Assembly (NCBI RefSeq): GCF_015557635.1
Contig: NZ_JADNOP010000015.1
Span: 36,992-100,991 of the forward strand
Direction of reading: 5' to 3'
DNA length: 64,000 nt
From: Fusicatenibacter saccharivorans
GTDB lineage: Bacteria; Bacillota; Clostridia; Lachnospirales; Lachnospiraceae
Part shown: positions 36,043-44,674 of the stretch, piece after piece
Position numbering within the stretch: the first letter of the stretch is position 1
How the letters are laid out: the number at the start of each line of letters is the position of its first letter
The notes under the pieces: model-generated
The model's database searches: none
What the model was told of the DNA's origin: nothing
Seen by the model: the letters and a program-made list of their open reading frames with translations, nothing else
Translations under genes and position numbers: made by a program

Positions 36043-37490
36043 TTGGATAATTTCTCAATCGCTTTGTCGATGCGGGCAAGAGACTCCTCTTTTCCCAGAA
36101 CCTCAAGGATTTCCGTTGCGCCGGCCGGTGTCATCTGTTTTCCGGAAAGAGCGGTACGGATCGGCCACATAATATAACCGGTCTTGTATCCTTTTTCTTT
36201 TCCGAATGCGCTGAGCATCTCAAAGAGAGCATCATTGCTGAAATCTTCCTGCGCTGCCAGCAGCGGTTTTACTTCCTGAAGAAGTGCAAGGGAGGTCTCC
36301 TCGTTTGTCTTCATCTTTTTGTGAGTGTACATCGAAGCGTCGTACTCCGGAACTCCCTCGAAGAAGTCGATGAGGTCTGCAATATCCGGGAATACTTCGA
36401 TTCTTGTTTTTACCATGGCTGCAATTTTCTTAAAATCGAGCGGACGGTGGACTGTCTTCTGGATATACGGAAGCGCCATCTCATAGAACTTCTCGTCGTC
36501 CATTGCCTTCATGTACTCGCCGTTCATCCAGCGGAGTTTTGTCATATCGAAAACGGCCGGAGATTTGCTGATGTGGTGGTAATCGAAGATTTTTACCAGC
36601 TCCTCGAGAGAATAGATCTCGCGGTTTCCTTCCGGGCTCCATCCAAGAAGGGCTACGAAGTTGACAATGGCATCTTTTAAGAAACCCTGATCGATCAGGT
36701 CTTCATAAGAAGAATGGCCGCAGCGTTTGGACAGCTTCTGATGCTCCTCGTTGGTGATCAGCGGACAGTGTACGTAAACCGGAACTTCCCAGCCGAATGC
36801 CTCGTAAATACGGTTGTATTTCGGGGATGAGGACAGATACTCATTACCGCGGACAACGTGGGTTACACCCATCAGATGGTCGTCGATGACGTTTGCGAAG
36901 TTGTAGGTCGGATATCCGTCGGATTTGATCAGGATCAGGTCTTCCAGCTCCTCGTTGTTTACGGTGATGTCTCCGTAGATCTCATCGTGGAAGGTTGTGG
37001 TTCCTTCGGTCGGCATATTGAAACGGATGACGTACGGTTTGCCGGCTGCCAGATTGGCCTCTACTTCCTCTTTGGAAAGACCAAGGCAGTGTTTGTCGTA
37101 GATCGAGATTTCTTTTCCGCCTACGTTACGCTTGCACTGGCTCAGGCGCTCTGCGTCACAGAAGCAGTAATAAGCGTCACCCTGCTCTACCAGCTGTTTT
37201 GCGTATTTCAGGTACAGACCTGCTGCATTACGCTCGCTCTGTACGTACGGGCCGCAGCCGCCGTCTTTGTCCGGTCCCTCGTCGTGTACCAGGCCGGTCT
37301 CTTTTAAGGTACGGTAGATGATATCAAGTGCGCCTTCCTGGAAACGCTCCTGGTCGGTATCCTCGATACGGAGCATAAAGGTTCCGTCATCGTGTTTTGC
37401 GATCAGATACGCATACAGGGCAGTACGCAGATTTCCTACATGCATCCGGCCTGTCGGGCTCGGTGCAAATCTTGTTTTTACATTGCTCAT
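36039..37490 (-). CDS. gltX: Glutamyl-tRNA synthetase
   Basis: A 483-residue class I aminoacyl-tRNA synthetase. The N-terminus [26 protein letters not shown] carries a HIGH-type motif in the variant form HVGN, and the KMSKS loop is [13 protein letters not shown] near residue 240. Length is normal for the bacterial non-discriminating or discriminating enzyme; which one cannot be told here. I chose the ATG at 37490 because AGGAG lies nine bases upstream and the synthetase core begins there; the frame is open a further 21 codons. It is coupled to the helicase gene by an ATGA overlap. Confidence 0.95.
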   Translation of the reverse strand: MSNVKTRFAPSPTGRMHVGNLRTALYAYLIAKHDDGTFMLRIEDTDQERFQEGALDIIYRTLKETGLVHDEGPDKDGGCGPYVQSERNAAGLYLKYAKQLVEQGDAYYCFCDAERLSQCKRNVGGKEISIYDKHCLGLSKEEVEANLAAGKPYVIRFNMPTEGTTTFHDEIYGDITVNNEELEDLILIKSDGYPTYNFANVIDDHLMGVTHVVRGNEYLSSSPKYNRIYEAFGWEVPVYVHCPLITNEEHQKLSKRCGHSSYEDLIDQGFLKDAIVNFVALLGWSPEGNREIYSLEELVKIFDYHHISKSPAVFDMTKLRWMNGEYMKAMDDEKFYEMALPYIQKTVHRPLDFKKIAAMVKTRIEVFPDIADLIDFFEGVPEYDASMYTHKKMKTNEETSLALLQEVKPLLAAQEDFSNDALFEMLSAFGKEKGYKTGYIMWPIRTALSGKQMTPAGATEILEVLGKEESLARIDKAIEKLSK

Positions 37491-37632
37491 TTTTCTTTTC
37501 TCCTGATTTCTGGTTTTTCTGGAACAATCCTTTTGTCTGTTCCCTTCCACCATTTATTTAGAATGGAAAACAGCCCGGCGTTTCTTCCGAGCTGCACCAT
37601 CCTTCCACTTTTGCCAGCGGCAATGCTCTTTT

Positions 37633-37866
37633 TCAGACCTCTACGCCGTGCTGTTTCAAATATTCCATAAAGTCGCCGACGGTAGAAAGGTCTGTCAGTT
37701 CGTCGGTGTCGATTTCAATTCCGTACTCGTCTTCTAATGCCATAACCATCTCGTAGAGATCCAGGGAATCTGCACCCAGGTCATCTTTAAAAGAGGTATC
37801 TTCGTTGATGCTGTCTGCATCACAGTTGAGCTGTTCTACTAAAATTTCTTTTATCTTTTCTAACAT
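37633..37866 (-). CDS. Second acyl carrier protein
   Basis: A 77-residue acyl carrier protein distinct from the plsX-linked one. The phosphopantetheine serine is S34 in GADSLDLYEM. The protein begins MLEKIKEILVEQLNCDADSI and ends YLKQHGVEV. AGGAG precedes the ATG at 37866 and a good promoter lies 60 bp upstream. No fatty-acid synthase, polyketide or D-alanylation genes surround it (ftsW upstream, gltX downstream), so its dedicated pathway cannot be read from context. Confidence 0.92.
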   Translation of the reverse strand: MLEKIKEILVEQLNCDADSINEDTSFKDDLGADSLDLYEMVMALEDEYGIEIDTDELTDLSTVGDFMEYLKQHGVEV

Positions 37867-37917
37867 TGTTCTGCTCCTTCCTGCCTCTACCCGGCAGCCA
37901 GTATTTCTTTCGAAAAA

Positions 37918-37946
37918 AGTGTATCTGTTATTCCGGCATTTGTCAA
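37918..37946 (-). promoter_or_regulatory. Promoter of the second acyl carrier protein
   Basis: TTGACA (37946-37941) and TACACT (37923-37918) with a 17-bp spacer on the minus strand, in the 95-bp gap after ftsW. Confidence 0.8.
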
Positions 37947-37961
37947 TAGATTTTTCTACTT

Positions 37962-39194
37962 TTACTGTTCTTCCGCCTGTGCCTCTCCTTCTCCGCTCTT
38001 TCCATCCTGGAACACAATAAAGCGGGAGACGCACAGGGCAATGCCGATTTCCGTCAGGATAAAGAGCACCGATGTTCCTCCGTAACTGATAAATGGAAGG
38101 GTAATTCCCGTTGCCGGCATCAGTTTCAGAACAACGCACAGGTTCAGAATAACCTGAATGGAAATATGTGCAAAAACGCCGCTCACCATCAGCATTCCAT
38201 ACGCGTCCGGCGCATTCTGTGCAACCACAAACAGACGGTACAGCAGGTAGCCAAACAGCAGCAATACAAGAATCGCGCCAAATATTCCAAGCTCCTCGCA
38301 GATGATCGAGAAGATCATATCGTTCTGTGCTTCCGGAATTGTTGTAATCTTCTGCGTACTGTTGCCAAGTCCTTTTCCGAGAAATCCACCGGAGCCAATC
38401 GCATAAAGTCCCTGCAGAATCTGATAGCTGCCTCCGGAAAGCCATTCATAGATACGGTTCGACCGGAAGTCACCGCCTATTCTTTCAAAGATCTGCAGAT
38501 TATTTTTTAAAATGATAATCGCAAAAACGCCAATTACCGCCGCGCCCGGAATCACACGCGCATAAAATTTTACCTCCGGGTCCGCCAGAAACAAAATGAC
38601 GCAGGCGATGAGTCCCAGAATAATGGCGGTACTCAGGTTGTCCGTCAGAATCCACGCAGCCAGCGCCTGCAGCACGCCAAGTCCGAGGACAATCGCTTTT
38701 GCGCGGATGGTACGCATATTTTTTCCCATCTTCAGGATAATGTATGGCAAATACAGAATCAGCCCCAGCTTTCCAATCTCCGCAGGCTGAAGACTGACAC
38801 TGCCGATCCGGAGCCATCTTCTCGCCCCGTAGGCTTCATAACCAAGCGGCGTAAACCTTACCGCTGCCATCAGAAGGAGACTTCCCCAGTATACCAGTGC
38901 TGCAATCCGCTGGAACCATACACTATGATAATCTACAAACTTCGACAATATCACAATCCCCACCAGAACAATAGCAGAAAGCCCCGCCTGATGCGTGAAA
39001 TAATACATATCATTTCCTTTGAATGTACTGGCCGCCTCGTAGGCGCTCGCGCTGTACAGCATAATCAGTCCGAAGCTGGCCAGCAAAATCGTGCAGGCCA
39101 GCAGGTTATAATCATAAAAATCCGAAGGAAGTTTTTTCTTCCTCTTTTTCTTCTTTTCTTTCTTCTGGGATGGCATGTTTACTTTCTCTGCCAT
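37962..39194 (-). CDS. FtsW/RodA/SpoVE-family peptidoglycan polymerase
   Basis: A 410-residue SEDS membrane protein with about ten transmembrane helices after a very lysine-rich cytoplasmic N-terminus (KKEKKKKRKKKLPSDF). Family landmarks are LIMLYSASAYEA in helix 1, GARRWLRIGSVSLQPAEIGKLGLILYL (the FtsW signature zone, ~120), FLGKGLGNSTQKI near 280 and GITLPFISYGGTSVL near 360. Such proteins polymerise glycan strands with a partner class B PBP. FtsW, RodA and the sporulation-specific SpoVE cannot be separated here; no PBP or division genes are adjacent. Confidence 0.9.
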   Translation of the reverse strand: MAEKVNMPSQKKEKKKKRKKKLPSDFYDYNLLACTILLASFGLIMLYSASAYEAASTFKGNDMYYFTHQAGLSAIVLVGIVILSKFVDYHSVWFQRIAALVYWGSLLLMAAVRFTPLGYEAYGARRWLRIGSVSLQPAEIGKLGLILYLPYIILKMGKNMRTIRAKAIVLGLGVLQALAAWILTDNLSTAIILGLIACVILFLADPEVKFYARVIPGAAVIGVFAIIILKNNLQIFERIGGDFRSNRIYEWLSGGSYQILQGLYAIGSGGFLGKGLGNSTQKITTIPEAQNDMIFSIICEELGIFGAILVLLLFGYLLYRLFVVAQNAPDAYGMLMVSGVFAHISIQVILNLCVVLKLMPATGITLPFISYGGTSVLFILTEIGIALCVSRFIVFQDGKSGEGEAQAEEQ

Positions 39195-39224
39195 GAAGTT
39201 TCCACCTCCATTGTTTTACTCCAT

Positions 39225-41072
39225 TTATTTCAGTGCATAGCCAAGCAGGCTGACAAAGCCCGGATTTCGGTCGGTCGTTCCGAGGATAACCTTACGCACC
39301 AGCTCCGGATCGTCCGTGATAATGTTGTCCACGCCGCAATTGACCATCCGCTGCATATCTCCCTGATAATTCAGCGTCCAGGCACAGACTTCTTTACCAA
39401 GACTGTGTGCATGCTCTACAAAGCTTTCTGTGATGTACGTATATTTTACAGAAAAGAAGTCCGCCGCGTCCATATCCTCCAGGCCTCCGTACGACATTTT
39501 CATCGTATACCCGGTCTTGATATCCGGATTGATTTTCTTTGCCTGCCTGAGGAAATTGTAGTTCATGGAAGTCAGCACACACTGATCCACAAAGTCATTG
39601 TCCTCGATGATTTTCACCACTTTTTTGACAATATTCTGGTTGTGGCCGTTGTATTTTACTTCGATATTCAGGTTGATTTTTCCTTTCGCGTACGCGATGA
39701 CTTCTTCCAGCTTCGGAATCTGCTCGCCGCGGAATTTTTTGTTGAATCGTACACCGGCATCGAGCTGGCTGATTTCATCGTAGGTCAGGGTCCAGATGCT
39801 GGCATTCAGACCGGTTGTCCGCTTCAGATTTGTGTCGTGCATAAGGACAATCTCACCATCACTCGTCTCCTGTACATCGATCTCCGCGTAATCCGACATG
39901 CTGTCCACTGCATATTTGATCGCGCTCATCGTATTTTCCGGTGCTTTTCTGGCTCCGCCCCGGTGCGCTGACACCGAAATATACTGGGAGGAAGCCGTTG
40001 CCTCTGCACGTGTTGCGCGCATGGCATATACAAGATAAACCGTTTCTCCCGCCAGCATGGCGATCGTGAGAACCACCGCCGTTACCGGACCGCAGAAGGT
40101 GCGTACCAGCTTCGAGCTCGGCTTTTTCGTTGTCCGGCTCTTCTGGTAGCCCTTTCGGGAGGAACGGATAAAAATCAGATACAGATACGTAATGCTTCCG
40201 ACAAGGCCGAACGCTCCGCCGATCAGGCTCATCGTCGATTTGACCCAGTCACCGTAGACGATGACGGTACTGACAACGGTAGACGGCGTTTTCACCAGCT
40301 TTGCATAGGCAACGACAGCCGTTCCGAAAATCAGATACAGAACCCACGTAATCAGAAAAATCATCACCTGGAAAAAGACGTTGATGCCAAGCTCACGCAG
40401 CACGCGTTTTTCCAGTGTCTGGCGCACCCGCAGATGGGTATTTTTCTCTTTTTCCGTCATCATGCACCGGAACGGGATGGTGTAGGAAAACACAAACGAG
40501 AACGCGACAAGCAGAATCGTCAGCACCACCGGGATCCAGTATGCCGGGAAGGCATTGAAAATCTTCGTCAGGGAAACCTGAAGCAGTTTCATACTGCGGA
40601 TGGCGCTGTAGCTGCTGTGCAGCCAAAGGTACGGGAAGCTCGCTGCCATGTAGAAAAACCAGGTCCACGGGCGGGCACGCACAAACTGTGCAGCTCCTCT
40701 TCCGCCGGCAAGCATCATGACAGGAACGGAAATCCGTTTTCGTTTCCAGGAGGCCTCCAGAGCCGCCATGACAGCATAGATTTCAAACAGCATACAGAAA
40801 AAGAAAACAAGCAGAATTCCAAAAATCAACAGAAGGGTCAGCGGATGCAGCATGATCTTGTTGAAGTTTTCCGATGTCATATAACTCGTTCCCAGCTGTT
40901 TTAAGGAAAAGTTGATCGCCGCATTGGCGAGTCTTGAAACCAGCTGGCTGGAAAACAGGCGGTAGACCGTCTCAAATATCACGATGCTAAGCAGGTTTTT
41001 CTGCAAAAGTTTCCATGCCATATTCAGATAAATTCGTATCATTCCTGCATTTTTTACTGCCTTTTTTCTCAT
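39225..41072 (-). CDS. Membrane glycerophosphodiester phosphodiesterase
   Basis: A protein of 615 residues from the ATG at 41072. The first ~350 residues hold eight or so hydrophobic helices (GPDPase membrane domain). Residues ~365-600 are a GDPD TIM barrel with catalytic HRGG..APENT (HR then E), AEIDVQETSDGEIVLMHD (E, D, H) and INLNIEVKYN. It should cleave glycerophosphodiesters, from lipid head groups or teichoic acid, at the membrane. An in-frame TTG at 41126 would add 18 residues; AGGAG upstream of 41072 is at long spacing, so the start is uncertain. Confidence 0.87.
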   Translation of the reverse strand: MRKKAVKNAGMIRIYLNMAWKLLQKNLLSIVIFETVYRLFSSQLVSRLANAAINFSLKQLGTSYMTSENFNKIMLHPLTLLLIFGILLVFFFCMLFEIYAVMAALEASWKRKRISVPVMMLAGGRGAAQFVRARPWTWFFYMAASFPYLWLHSSYSAIRSMKLLQVSLTKIFNAFPAYWIPVVLTILLVAFSFVFSYTIPFRCMMTEKEKNTHLRVRQTLEKRVLRELGINVFFQVMIFLITWVLYLIFGTAVVAYAKLVKTPSTVVSTVIVYGDWVKSTMSLIGGAFGLVGSITYLYLIFIRSSRKGYQKSRTTKKPSSKLVRTFCGPVTAVVLTIAMLAGETVYLVYAMRATRAEATASSQYISVSAHRGGARKAPENTMSAIKYAVDSMSDYAEIDVQETSDGEIVLMHDTNLKRTTGLNASIWTLTYDEISQLDAGVRFNKKFRGEQIPKLEEVIAYAKGKINLNIEVKYNGHNQNIVKKVVKIIEDNDFVDQCVLTSMNYNFLRQAKKINPDIKTGYTMKMSYGGLEDMDAADFFSVKYTYITESFVEHAHSLGKEVCAWTLNYQGDMQRMVNCGVDNIITDDPELVRKVILGTTDRNPGFVSLLGYALK

Positions 41073-41260
41073 CTGCTGTTGTTCTCTCCTGTCAGCCGCA
41101 ATTCCCCCCGATGAATCTGTATGCAAAAATTACCTTTATTTTTTCTCTTTTGTATTTTACATTTGACACTTCGAGTCTTTTTTGAAGCTCTTTTTCTTTC
41201 TGTTCATTTTAAACTATCTTCCAGTATAACACAAAACCGGGTCTTTGAGTATTCTTTTTT

Positions 41261-41431
41261 CTATTTCTGGTTGCACCACTTCTGCAGTTTTTTTACCATG
41301 GCGGATGGGCTGCTTACTGATTTTTCCATCCTGCTGTCCGCATCCGGTGCCTGCCGCAAAGCAACACCGAAAAAATACAGCACGAACGCAACGACGATGA
41401 GTTCGGGCTTTACATAATTCATTGCTTCCAT
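41261..41431 (-). CDS. Small single-helix membrane protein, holin-like N-terminus
   Basis: A 56-residue frame starting MEAMNYVKPELIVVAFVLYFFGVALRQAP, with AAAGGA about ten bases upstream and a stop at 41261. Residues ~10-25 form one membrane helix; the remainder is a polar, basic tail ending KKLQKWCNQK. The NYVKPEL start resembles small clostridial phage-holin-type proteins, but the second helix of those is missing. It lies between the GDPD gene and the cotJ operon. Either a genuine small membrane protein or a remnant. Confidence 0.5.
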   Translation of the reverse strand: MEAMNYVKPELIVVAFVLYFFGVALRQAPDADSRMEKSVSSPSAMVKKLQKWCNQK

Positions 41432-41530
41432 GGAACATCCTTTCTGACTGTTCTGTTTTTGAAAGTCTTTTTTCTATATTATGATGGGATAATGATTTAC
41501 GACTGGATAAGATTTTCTTACTGTAAACCC

Positions 41531-41563
41531 AAAAAATCCCACCTGTTTTTCAGATGGGATTTT
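41531..41563 (-). terminator. Terminator of cotJABC
   Basis: AAAATCCCATCTG and CAGGTGGGATTTTTT form a 13-bp stem (one G-T pair) with loop AAAAA, 34 bp beyond the cotJC stop. Confidence 0.88.
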
Positions 41564-41596
41564 CCAGTGATGTGCTGTTCTTTGATTTTTAATTTA

Positions 41597-42250
41597 CTAT
41601 CTTGTGCAGCAATTCCCCTGACCTGCCCCTGGCTGCGGTGCCGCACAGAAAGTCTTTGCATCAAACGACGGATTAAACGCATAAAAGTTCTTCGAATTCA
41701 ATTCATCCTGTACAGAACGCAGTGCTTCACCAAAACGCTGGAAATGCACAACTTCACGCGCCCGCAGGAAACGAATCGGATCTGCAACTTCAGGATCTTT
41801 TACCAAACGAAGGATGTTATCATACGTTGACCGGGCTTTCTGCTCCGCAGCGAGGTCTTCGAACAAATCTGTCAAAGGATCACCTTTCGACTGGAACTCA
41901 CAAGAATTAAACGGAACTCCGCCAGCCGCCTGCGGCCAGATGCCAGTTGTGTGGTCTACATAGTAATTGGCAAAACCAGAGTTCTGAATTTCTTCCAGAG
42001 AAAGATTGCAGGTGAGCTGATGAACGATCGTTGAAACCATCTCAAGGTGTGCGAGTTCTTCTGTCCCAACATCATTCAACACCCCCGCTACAATTCGGTT
42101 CGGTGCTGTGAAACGCTGAGAGAGATACCGCATGGATGCGCCCATCTCTCCATCCGGTCCACCGTACTGACTCATGATAATTTGGGCGATTTTGGGGTTT
42201 GGTGTCGTGATGTTTACAGGATACTCGAGGCGTTTTTCATAATTCCACAT
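41597..42250 (-). CDS. cotJC: Spore coat protein CotJC (manganese-catalase fold)
   Basis: A 217-residue protein of the manganese catalase/CotJC family. It begins MWNYEKRLEYPVNITTPNPKIAQII and has the metal-ligand segments GTEELAHLEMVSTIVHQL (E-x2-H, ~66) and AEQKARSTYDNIL...REVVHFQRFGEAL (~130-165). It ends in a cysteine pair (GNCCTR). In Bacillus CotJC is a spore-coat component made in the mother cell under SigE. Last gene of cotJABC; its ATG follows the cotJB stop by 3 bp. Confidence 0.95.
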   Translation of the reverse strand: MWNYEKRLEYPVNITTPNPKIAQIIMSQYGGPDGEMGASMRYLSQRFTAPNRIVAGVLNDVGTEELAHLEMVSTIVHQLTCNLSLEEIQNSGFANYYVDHTTGIWPQAAGGVPFNSCEFQSKGDPLTDLFEDLAAEQKARSTYDNILRLVKDPEVADPIRFLRAREVVHFQRFGEALRSVQDELNSKNFYAFNPSFDAKTFCAAPQPGAGQGNCCTR

Positions 42251-42253
42251 CCG

Positions 42254-42535
42254 TCAGCACCCTCCTTTCCGGTTGACTTCCCACGGCCATGGCTGCATAA
42301 CCCATTCGAAAGAACGGCTCATGCGGTCGTTGGCGGTATCGATCGTGAGCGGGCCGTACTGTTCGGCGTACTGTTTCAGTGCTTCTTTTCGAAGCTCCAC
42401 TTTTTCCCGGAAAAAGGCAAGTGCATCTTCATCCTCCGGGTGGGTGTCGAGGTAAAGGTTCATTTCAACAACAGCAAAGCTGACCTGATCAATCCAGGCG
42501 AGCATCTTTTCGCGGGATGGCATCTGCGGCATCAT
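42254..42535 (-). CDS. cotJB: Spore coat protein CotJB
   Basis: A 93-residue protein with the CotJB pattern MLAWIDQVSFAVVEMNLYLDTHPEDEDALAFF...YGPLTI. I chose the ATG at 42535, which overlaps the cotJA stop as ATGA and has AGGAGG nine bases upstream; a GTG six bases further up is also possible. Middle gene of the cotJ operon; partner of CotJC in the spore coat. Confidence 0.93.
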   Translation of the reverse strand: MMPQMPSREKMLAWIDQVSFAVVEMNLYLDTHPEDEDALAFFREKVELRKEALKQYAEQYGPLTIDTANDRMSRSFEWVMQPWPWEVNRKGGC

Positions 42536-42801
42536 AGGCACTGTCCTCCTCCCTTTCCACAGAATGGTTTACAGAGTTCCGGGAATAAGGTTCCATTTTT
42601 TAATGCAGCGGAAAGATCATAGATCTGTTCAAACCGCTGCATCGGAACGTACGCCATTGCAGGTATCATATGATCTACATGCTGCATTTTCCGCGGGAAA
42701 TTCCTTGGTTCCATCTTCAGTTCCATATTGTTTGAAGCGGCGCGGCGGTTCTGCATATTGTTCGCACCGCAGCAGCCGCGATTCATACGGGATGAATCCA
42801 T
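42532..42801 (-). CDS. cotJA: Spore coat-associated protein CotJA
   Basis: An 89-residue protein with the CotJA core MIPAMAYVPMQRFEQIYDLSAALKNGTLFPELCKPFCG. The N-terminal half is polar and contains adjacent cysteines (GCCG). GAGG lies eight bases before the ATG at 42801; an upstream in-frame ATG at 42819 has a poorer site. First gene of cotJABC. A CATACTCT sequence ~35 bp upstream resembles a SigE -10 element, which would fit mother-cell expression, but the match is only partial. Confidence 0.88.
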   Translation of the reverse strand: MDSSRMNRGCCGANNMQNRRAASNNMELKMEPRNFPRKMQHVDHMIPAMAYVPMQRFEQIYDLSAALKNGTLFPELCKPFCGKGGGQCL

Positions 42802-42916
42802 ACCATGTTCCTCTTTCATTTTCTGTTCTTTATAGAGTATGAAGAAAATAAGAAAGTGTCAAAAAAGGCAGCGGTTTCTCTTCCGCTGCCTTTCTGTCAT
42901 ACTAATGAACTTTTCA

Positions 42917-44674
42917 TCAAAACTGCATCTCATACAAATGCGCATAAATCCCGCCCTTCGCGAGCAGTTCCTTATGTGTGCCTTCCTCCGCAATTCCATT
43001 CTCCGTCAGCACCAGAATCCGCTTTGCATTCCGGATTGTGGACAGCCGGTGCGCAATCACGAAGGTTGTCCTGTCTTTCGCCAGAAGTTCCAAAGATTTC
43101 TGGACGACTTTTTCGCTTTCGTTGTCGAGCGCTGAGGTTGCCTCGTCGAAAATCAGGATCGGCGGGTTTTTGAGGAATACGCGGGCGATGGAAAGCCGTT
43201 GTTTCTGGCCACCGGAAAGTTTTACGCCGCGCTGGCCGATATCGGTGTCGTAGCCGTCCGCCAGCTCCATGATAAATTCATGTGCATTGGCCGCTTTCGC
43301 TGCGCGGATGACCTCCTCGTCGGTCGCATCCGGTCTGCCATAGCGGATGTTGTCGATGATCGTTCCTGCAAACAGATATACATCCTGCTGCACAATACCG
43401 ATCTCATCGCGCAGATCCTTTAACTTCACATCGCGGATGTCCTTTCCATCCAGCAGAATTCGTCCTTCCGTCACATCGTAAAAACGCGGAATCAGCGAGC
43501 AAAGCGTCGTCTTTCCGGCGCCGGAGCTGCCGACCAGTGCCACATAGTCGCCGGCCGGGACATGCAGATTCACATTGCTTAACACGTTTTCCTTCGACTC
43601 CTCATAGTGAAACGAAACGTTTTCAAAGGTTACTTCTCCCTGCACATTCTTCAGTGGCAGTGCATCCGGCTTGTCCTGGATGTCCGGTGCGATGCTCATA
43701 ATTTCCAGGAAACGTTCGTAACCGGAATAACCATTCTGGAACTGCTCCGTAAAGTTCACCAGCTTTTTCACCGGATCTGTACAGTTGTTGATGTACAGAA
43801 GAAAGGTAACCAGATCCGCCGCCCCAAGCTTCCCACCTGTCATCAGCAATGCGCCGACAATCAGCGAAATAACGGTAATCAGCGTCGAAAAGGCTCCCAT
43901 TCCCGAATTGTAAATTCCCATATAGCGGTAGCTGACCTTCTTCGAATCGACAAAACGGTCATTTCCCGCATTGAACTTTCGCATCTCCTCTGTCTCATTT
44001 CCAAACGATTTGACAACACGGATCCCCGAAAGGCTGTCCTCGATCTGACTGTTGATATCCGCAATTCTGCGGCGGTTTTCCTTGAATGCACTCTTCATGC
44101 GGCTGTTCATCACTAACGCAAACAGCAGCATCACCACAATAACCACAAGCGGCACACATGCCAGCATCGGATTTACCACAAACAGAATAATCATCGCGCC
44201 GATCAGTTTGATAAACGAAATGACAATATTCTCCGGCCCATGATGTAAAAGCTCACTGATATCGAACAGATCGCTTGTGATGCGTGACAACAGATGGCCG
44301 ACCTTCTGGTTATCGAAAAAAGCAAACGAAAGCTTCTGATAATGGCCGAAGATCTCGTTCCGCATATCATGCTCAATCCGCGCCCCCATCACATGGCCGT
44401 AATAGGCAATATAAAAGTTACAGTACATTTCAACCAGAACCATAGCAATCATCAGAATACCTAGGCGGATAATCTCACCCGTTGCCTGCTCCAGCGGCTT
44501 TTCCACAACCGTACTCGTAATATACCGTACAATCAGTGGAATCACCAGTGTAATGGCTGCTCCAAGCATTGCAAAAAACATGTCGGTAAAAAACAATCCC
44601 TTATATGGAATGTAATACCGCGCCAGCTGGCGGATTCTTCCCTTCTCTTTTCCGGTTTCTTTTTCTTTACTCAT
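42917..44674 (-). CDS. ABC exporter half-transporter (permease-ATPase)
   Basis: A 585-residue MsbA/LmrA-type half-transporter, presumably a homodimer. Six membrane helices fill residues ~15-310; the ATPase domain has Walker A GSSGAGKTTLCS (~378), Q-loop QQDVYLFAG, signature LSGGQKQRLSIARVFL, Walker B ILIFDEATSALD and the H-loop IAHRLSTI. The ATG overlaps the end of the response-regulator gene by 8 nt, so translation is coupled to the two-component system upstream. That makes it a probable target or partner of the YesMN-like pair; the cargo is unknown (drug, peptide or lipid). Confidence 0.9.
   Translation of the reverse strand: MSKEKETGKEKGRIRQLARYYIPYKGLFFTDMFFAMLGAAITLVIPLIVRYITSTVVEKPLEQATGEIIRLGILMIAMVLVEMYCNFYIAYYGHVMGARIEHDMRNEIFGHYQKLSFAFFDNQKVGHLLSRITSDLFDISELLHHGPENIVISFIKLIGAMIILFVVNPMLACVPLVVIVVMLLFALVMNSRMKSAFKENRRRIADINSQIEDSLSGIRVVKSFGNETEEMRKFNAGNDRFVDSKKVSYRYMGIYNSGMGAFSTLITVISLIVGALLMTGGKLGAADLVTFLLYINNCTDPVKKLVNFTEQFQNGYSGYERFLEIMSIAPDIQDKPDALPLKNVQGEVTFENVSFHYEESKENVLSNVNLHVPAGDYVALVGSSGAGKTTLCSLIPRFYDVTEGRILLDGKDIRDVKLKDLRDEIGIVQQDVYLFAGTIIDNIRYGRPDATDEEVIRAAKAANAHEFIMELADGYDTDIGQRGVKLSGGQKQRLSIARVFLKNPPILIFDEATSALDNESEKVVQKSLELLAKDRTTFVIAHRLSTIRNAKRILVLTENGIAEEGTHKELLAKGGIYAHLYEMQF

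Noticed and set aside
37491..37632. Possible T-box leader in front of glutamyl-tRNA synthetase
   Set aside because: The gap is short and has no T-box sequence (AGGGTGG-type core) or antiterminator/terminator pair.
37633..38445. A 270-codon frame ending in the second acyl carrier protein, suggesting a long N-terminal extension
   Set aside because: The upstream 193 codons overlap ftsW in another frame and have no domain logic; a good ribosome binding site and promoter precede the internal ATG at 37866, and 77 residues is the normal length.
41214..41438. A 74-codon minus-strand frame overlapping the 56-residue membrane peptide
   Set aside because: Its composition has no protein character; the overlapping frame with the hydrophobic helix and correctly spaced ribosome binding site is the better reading.
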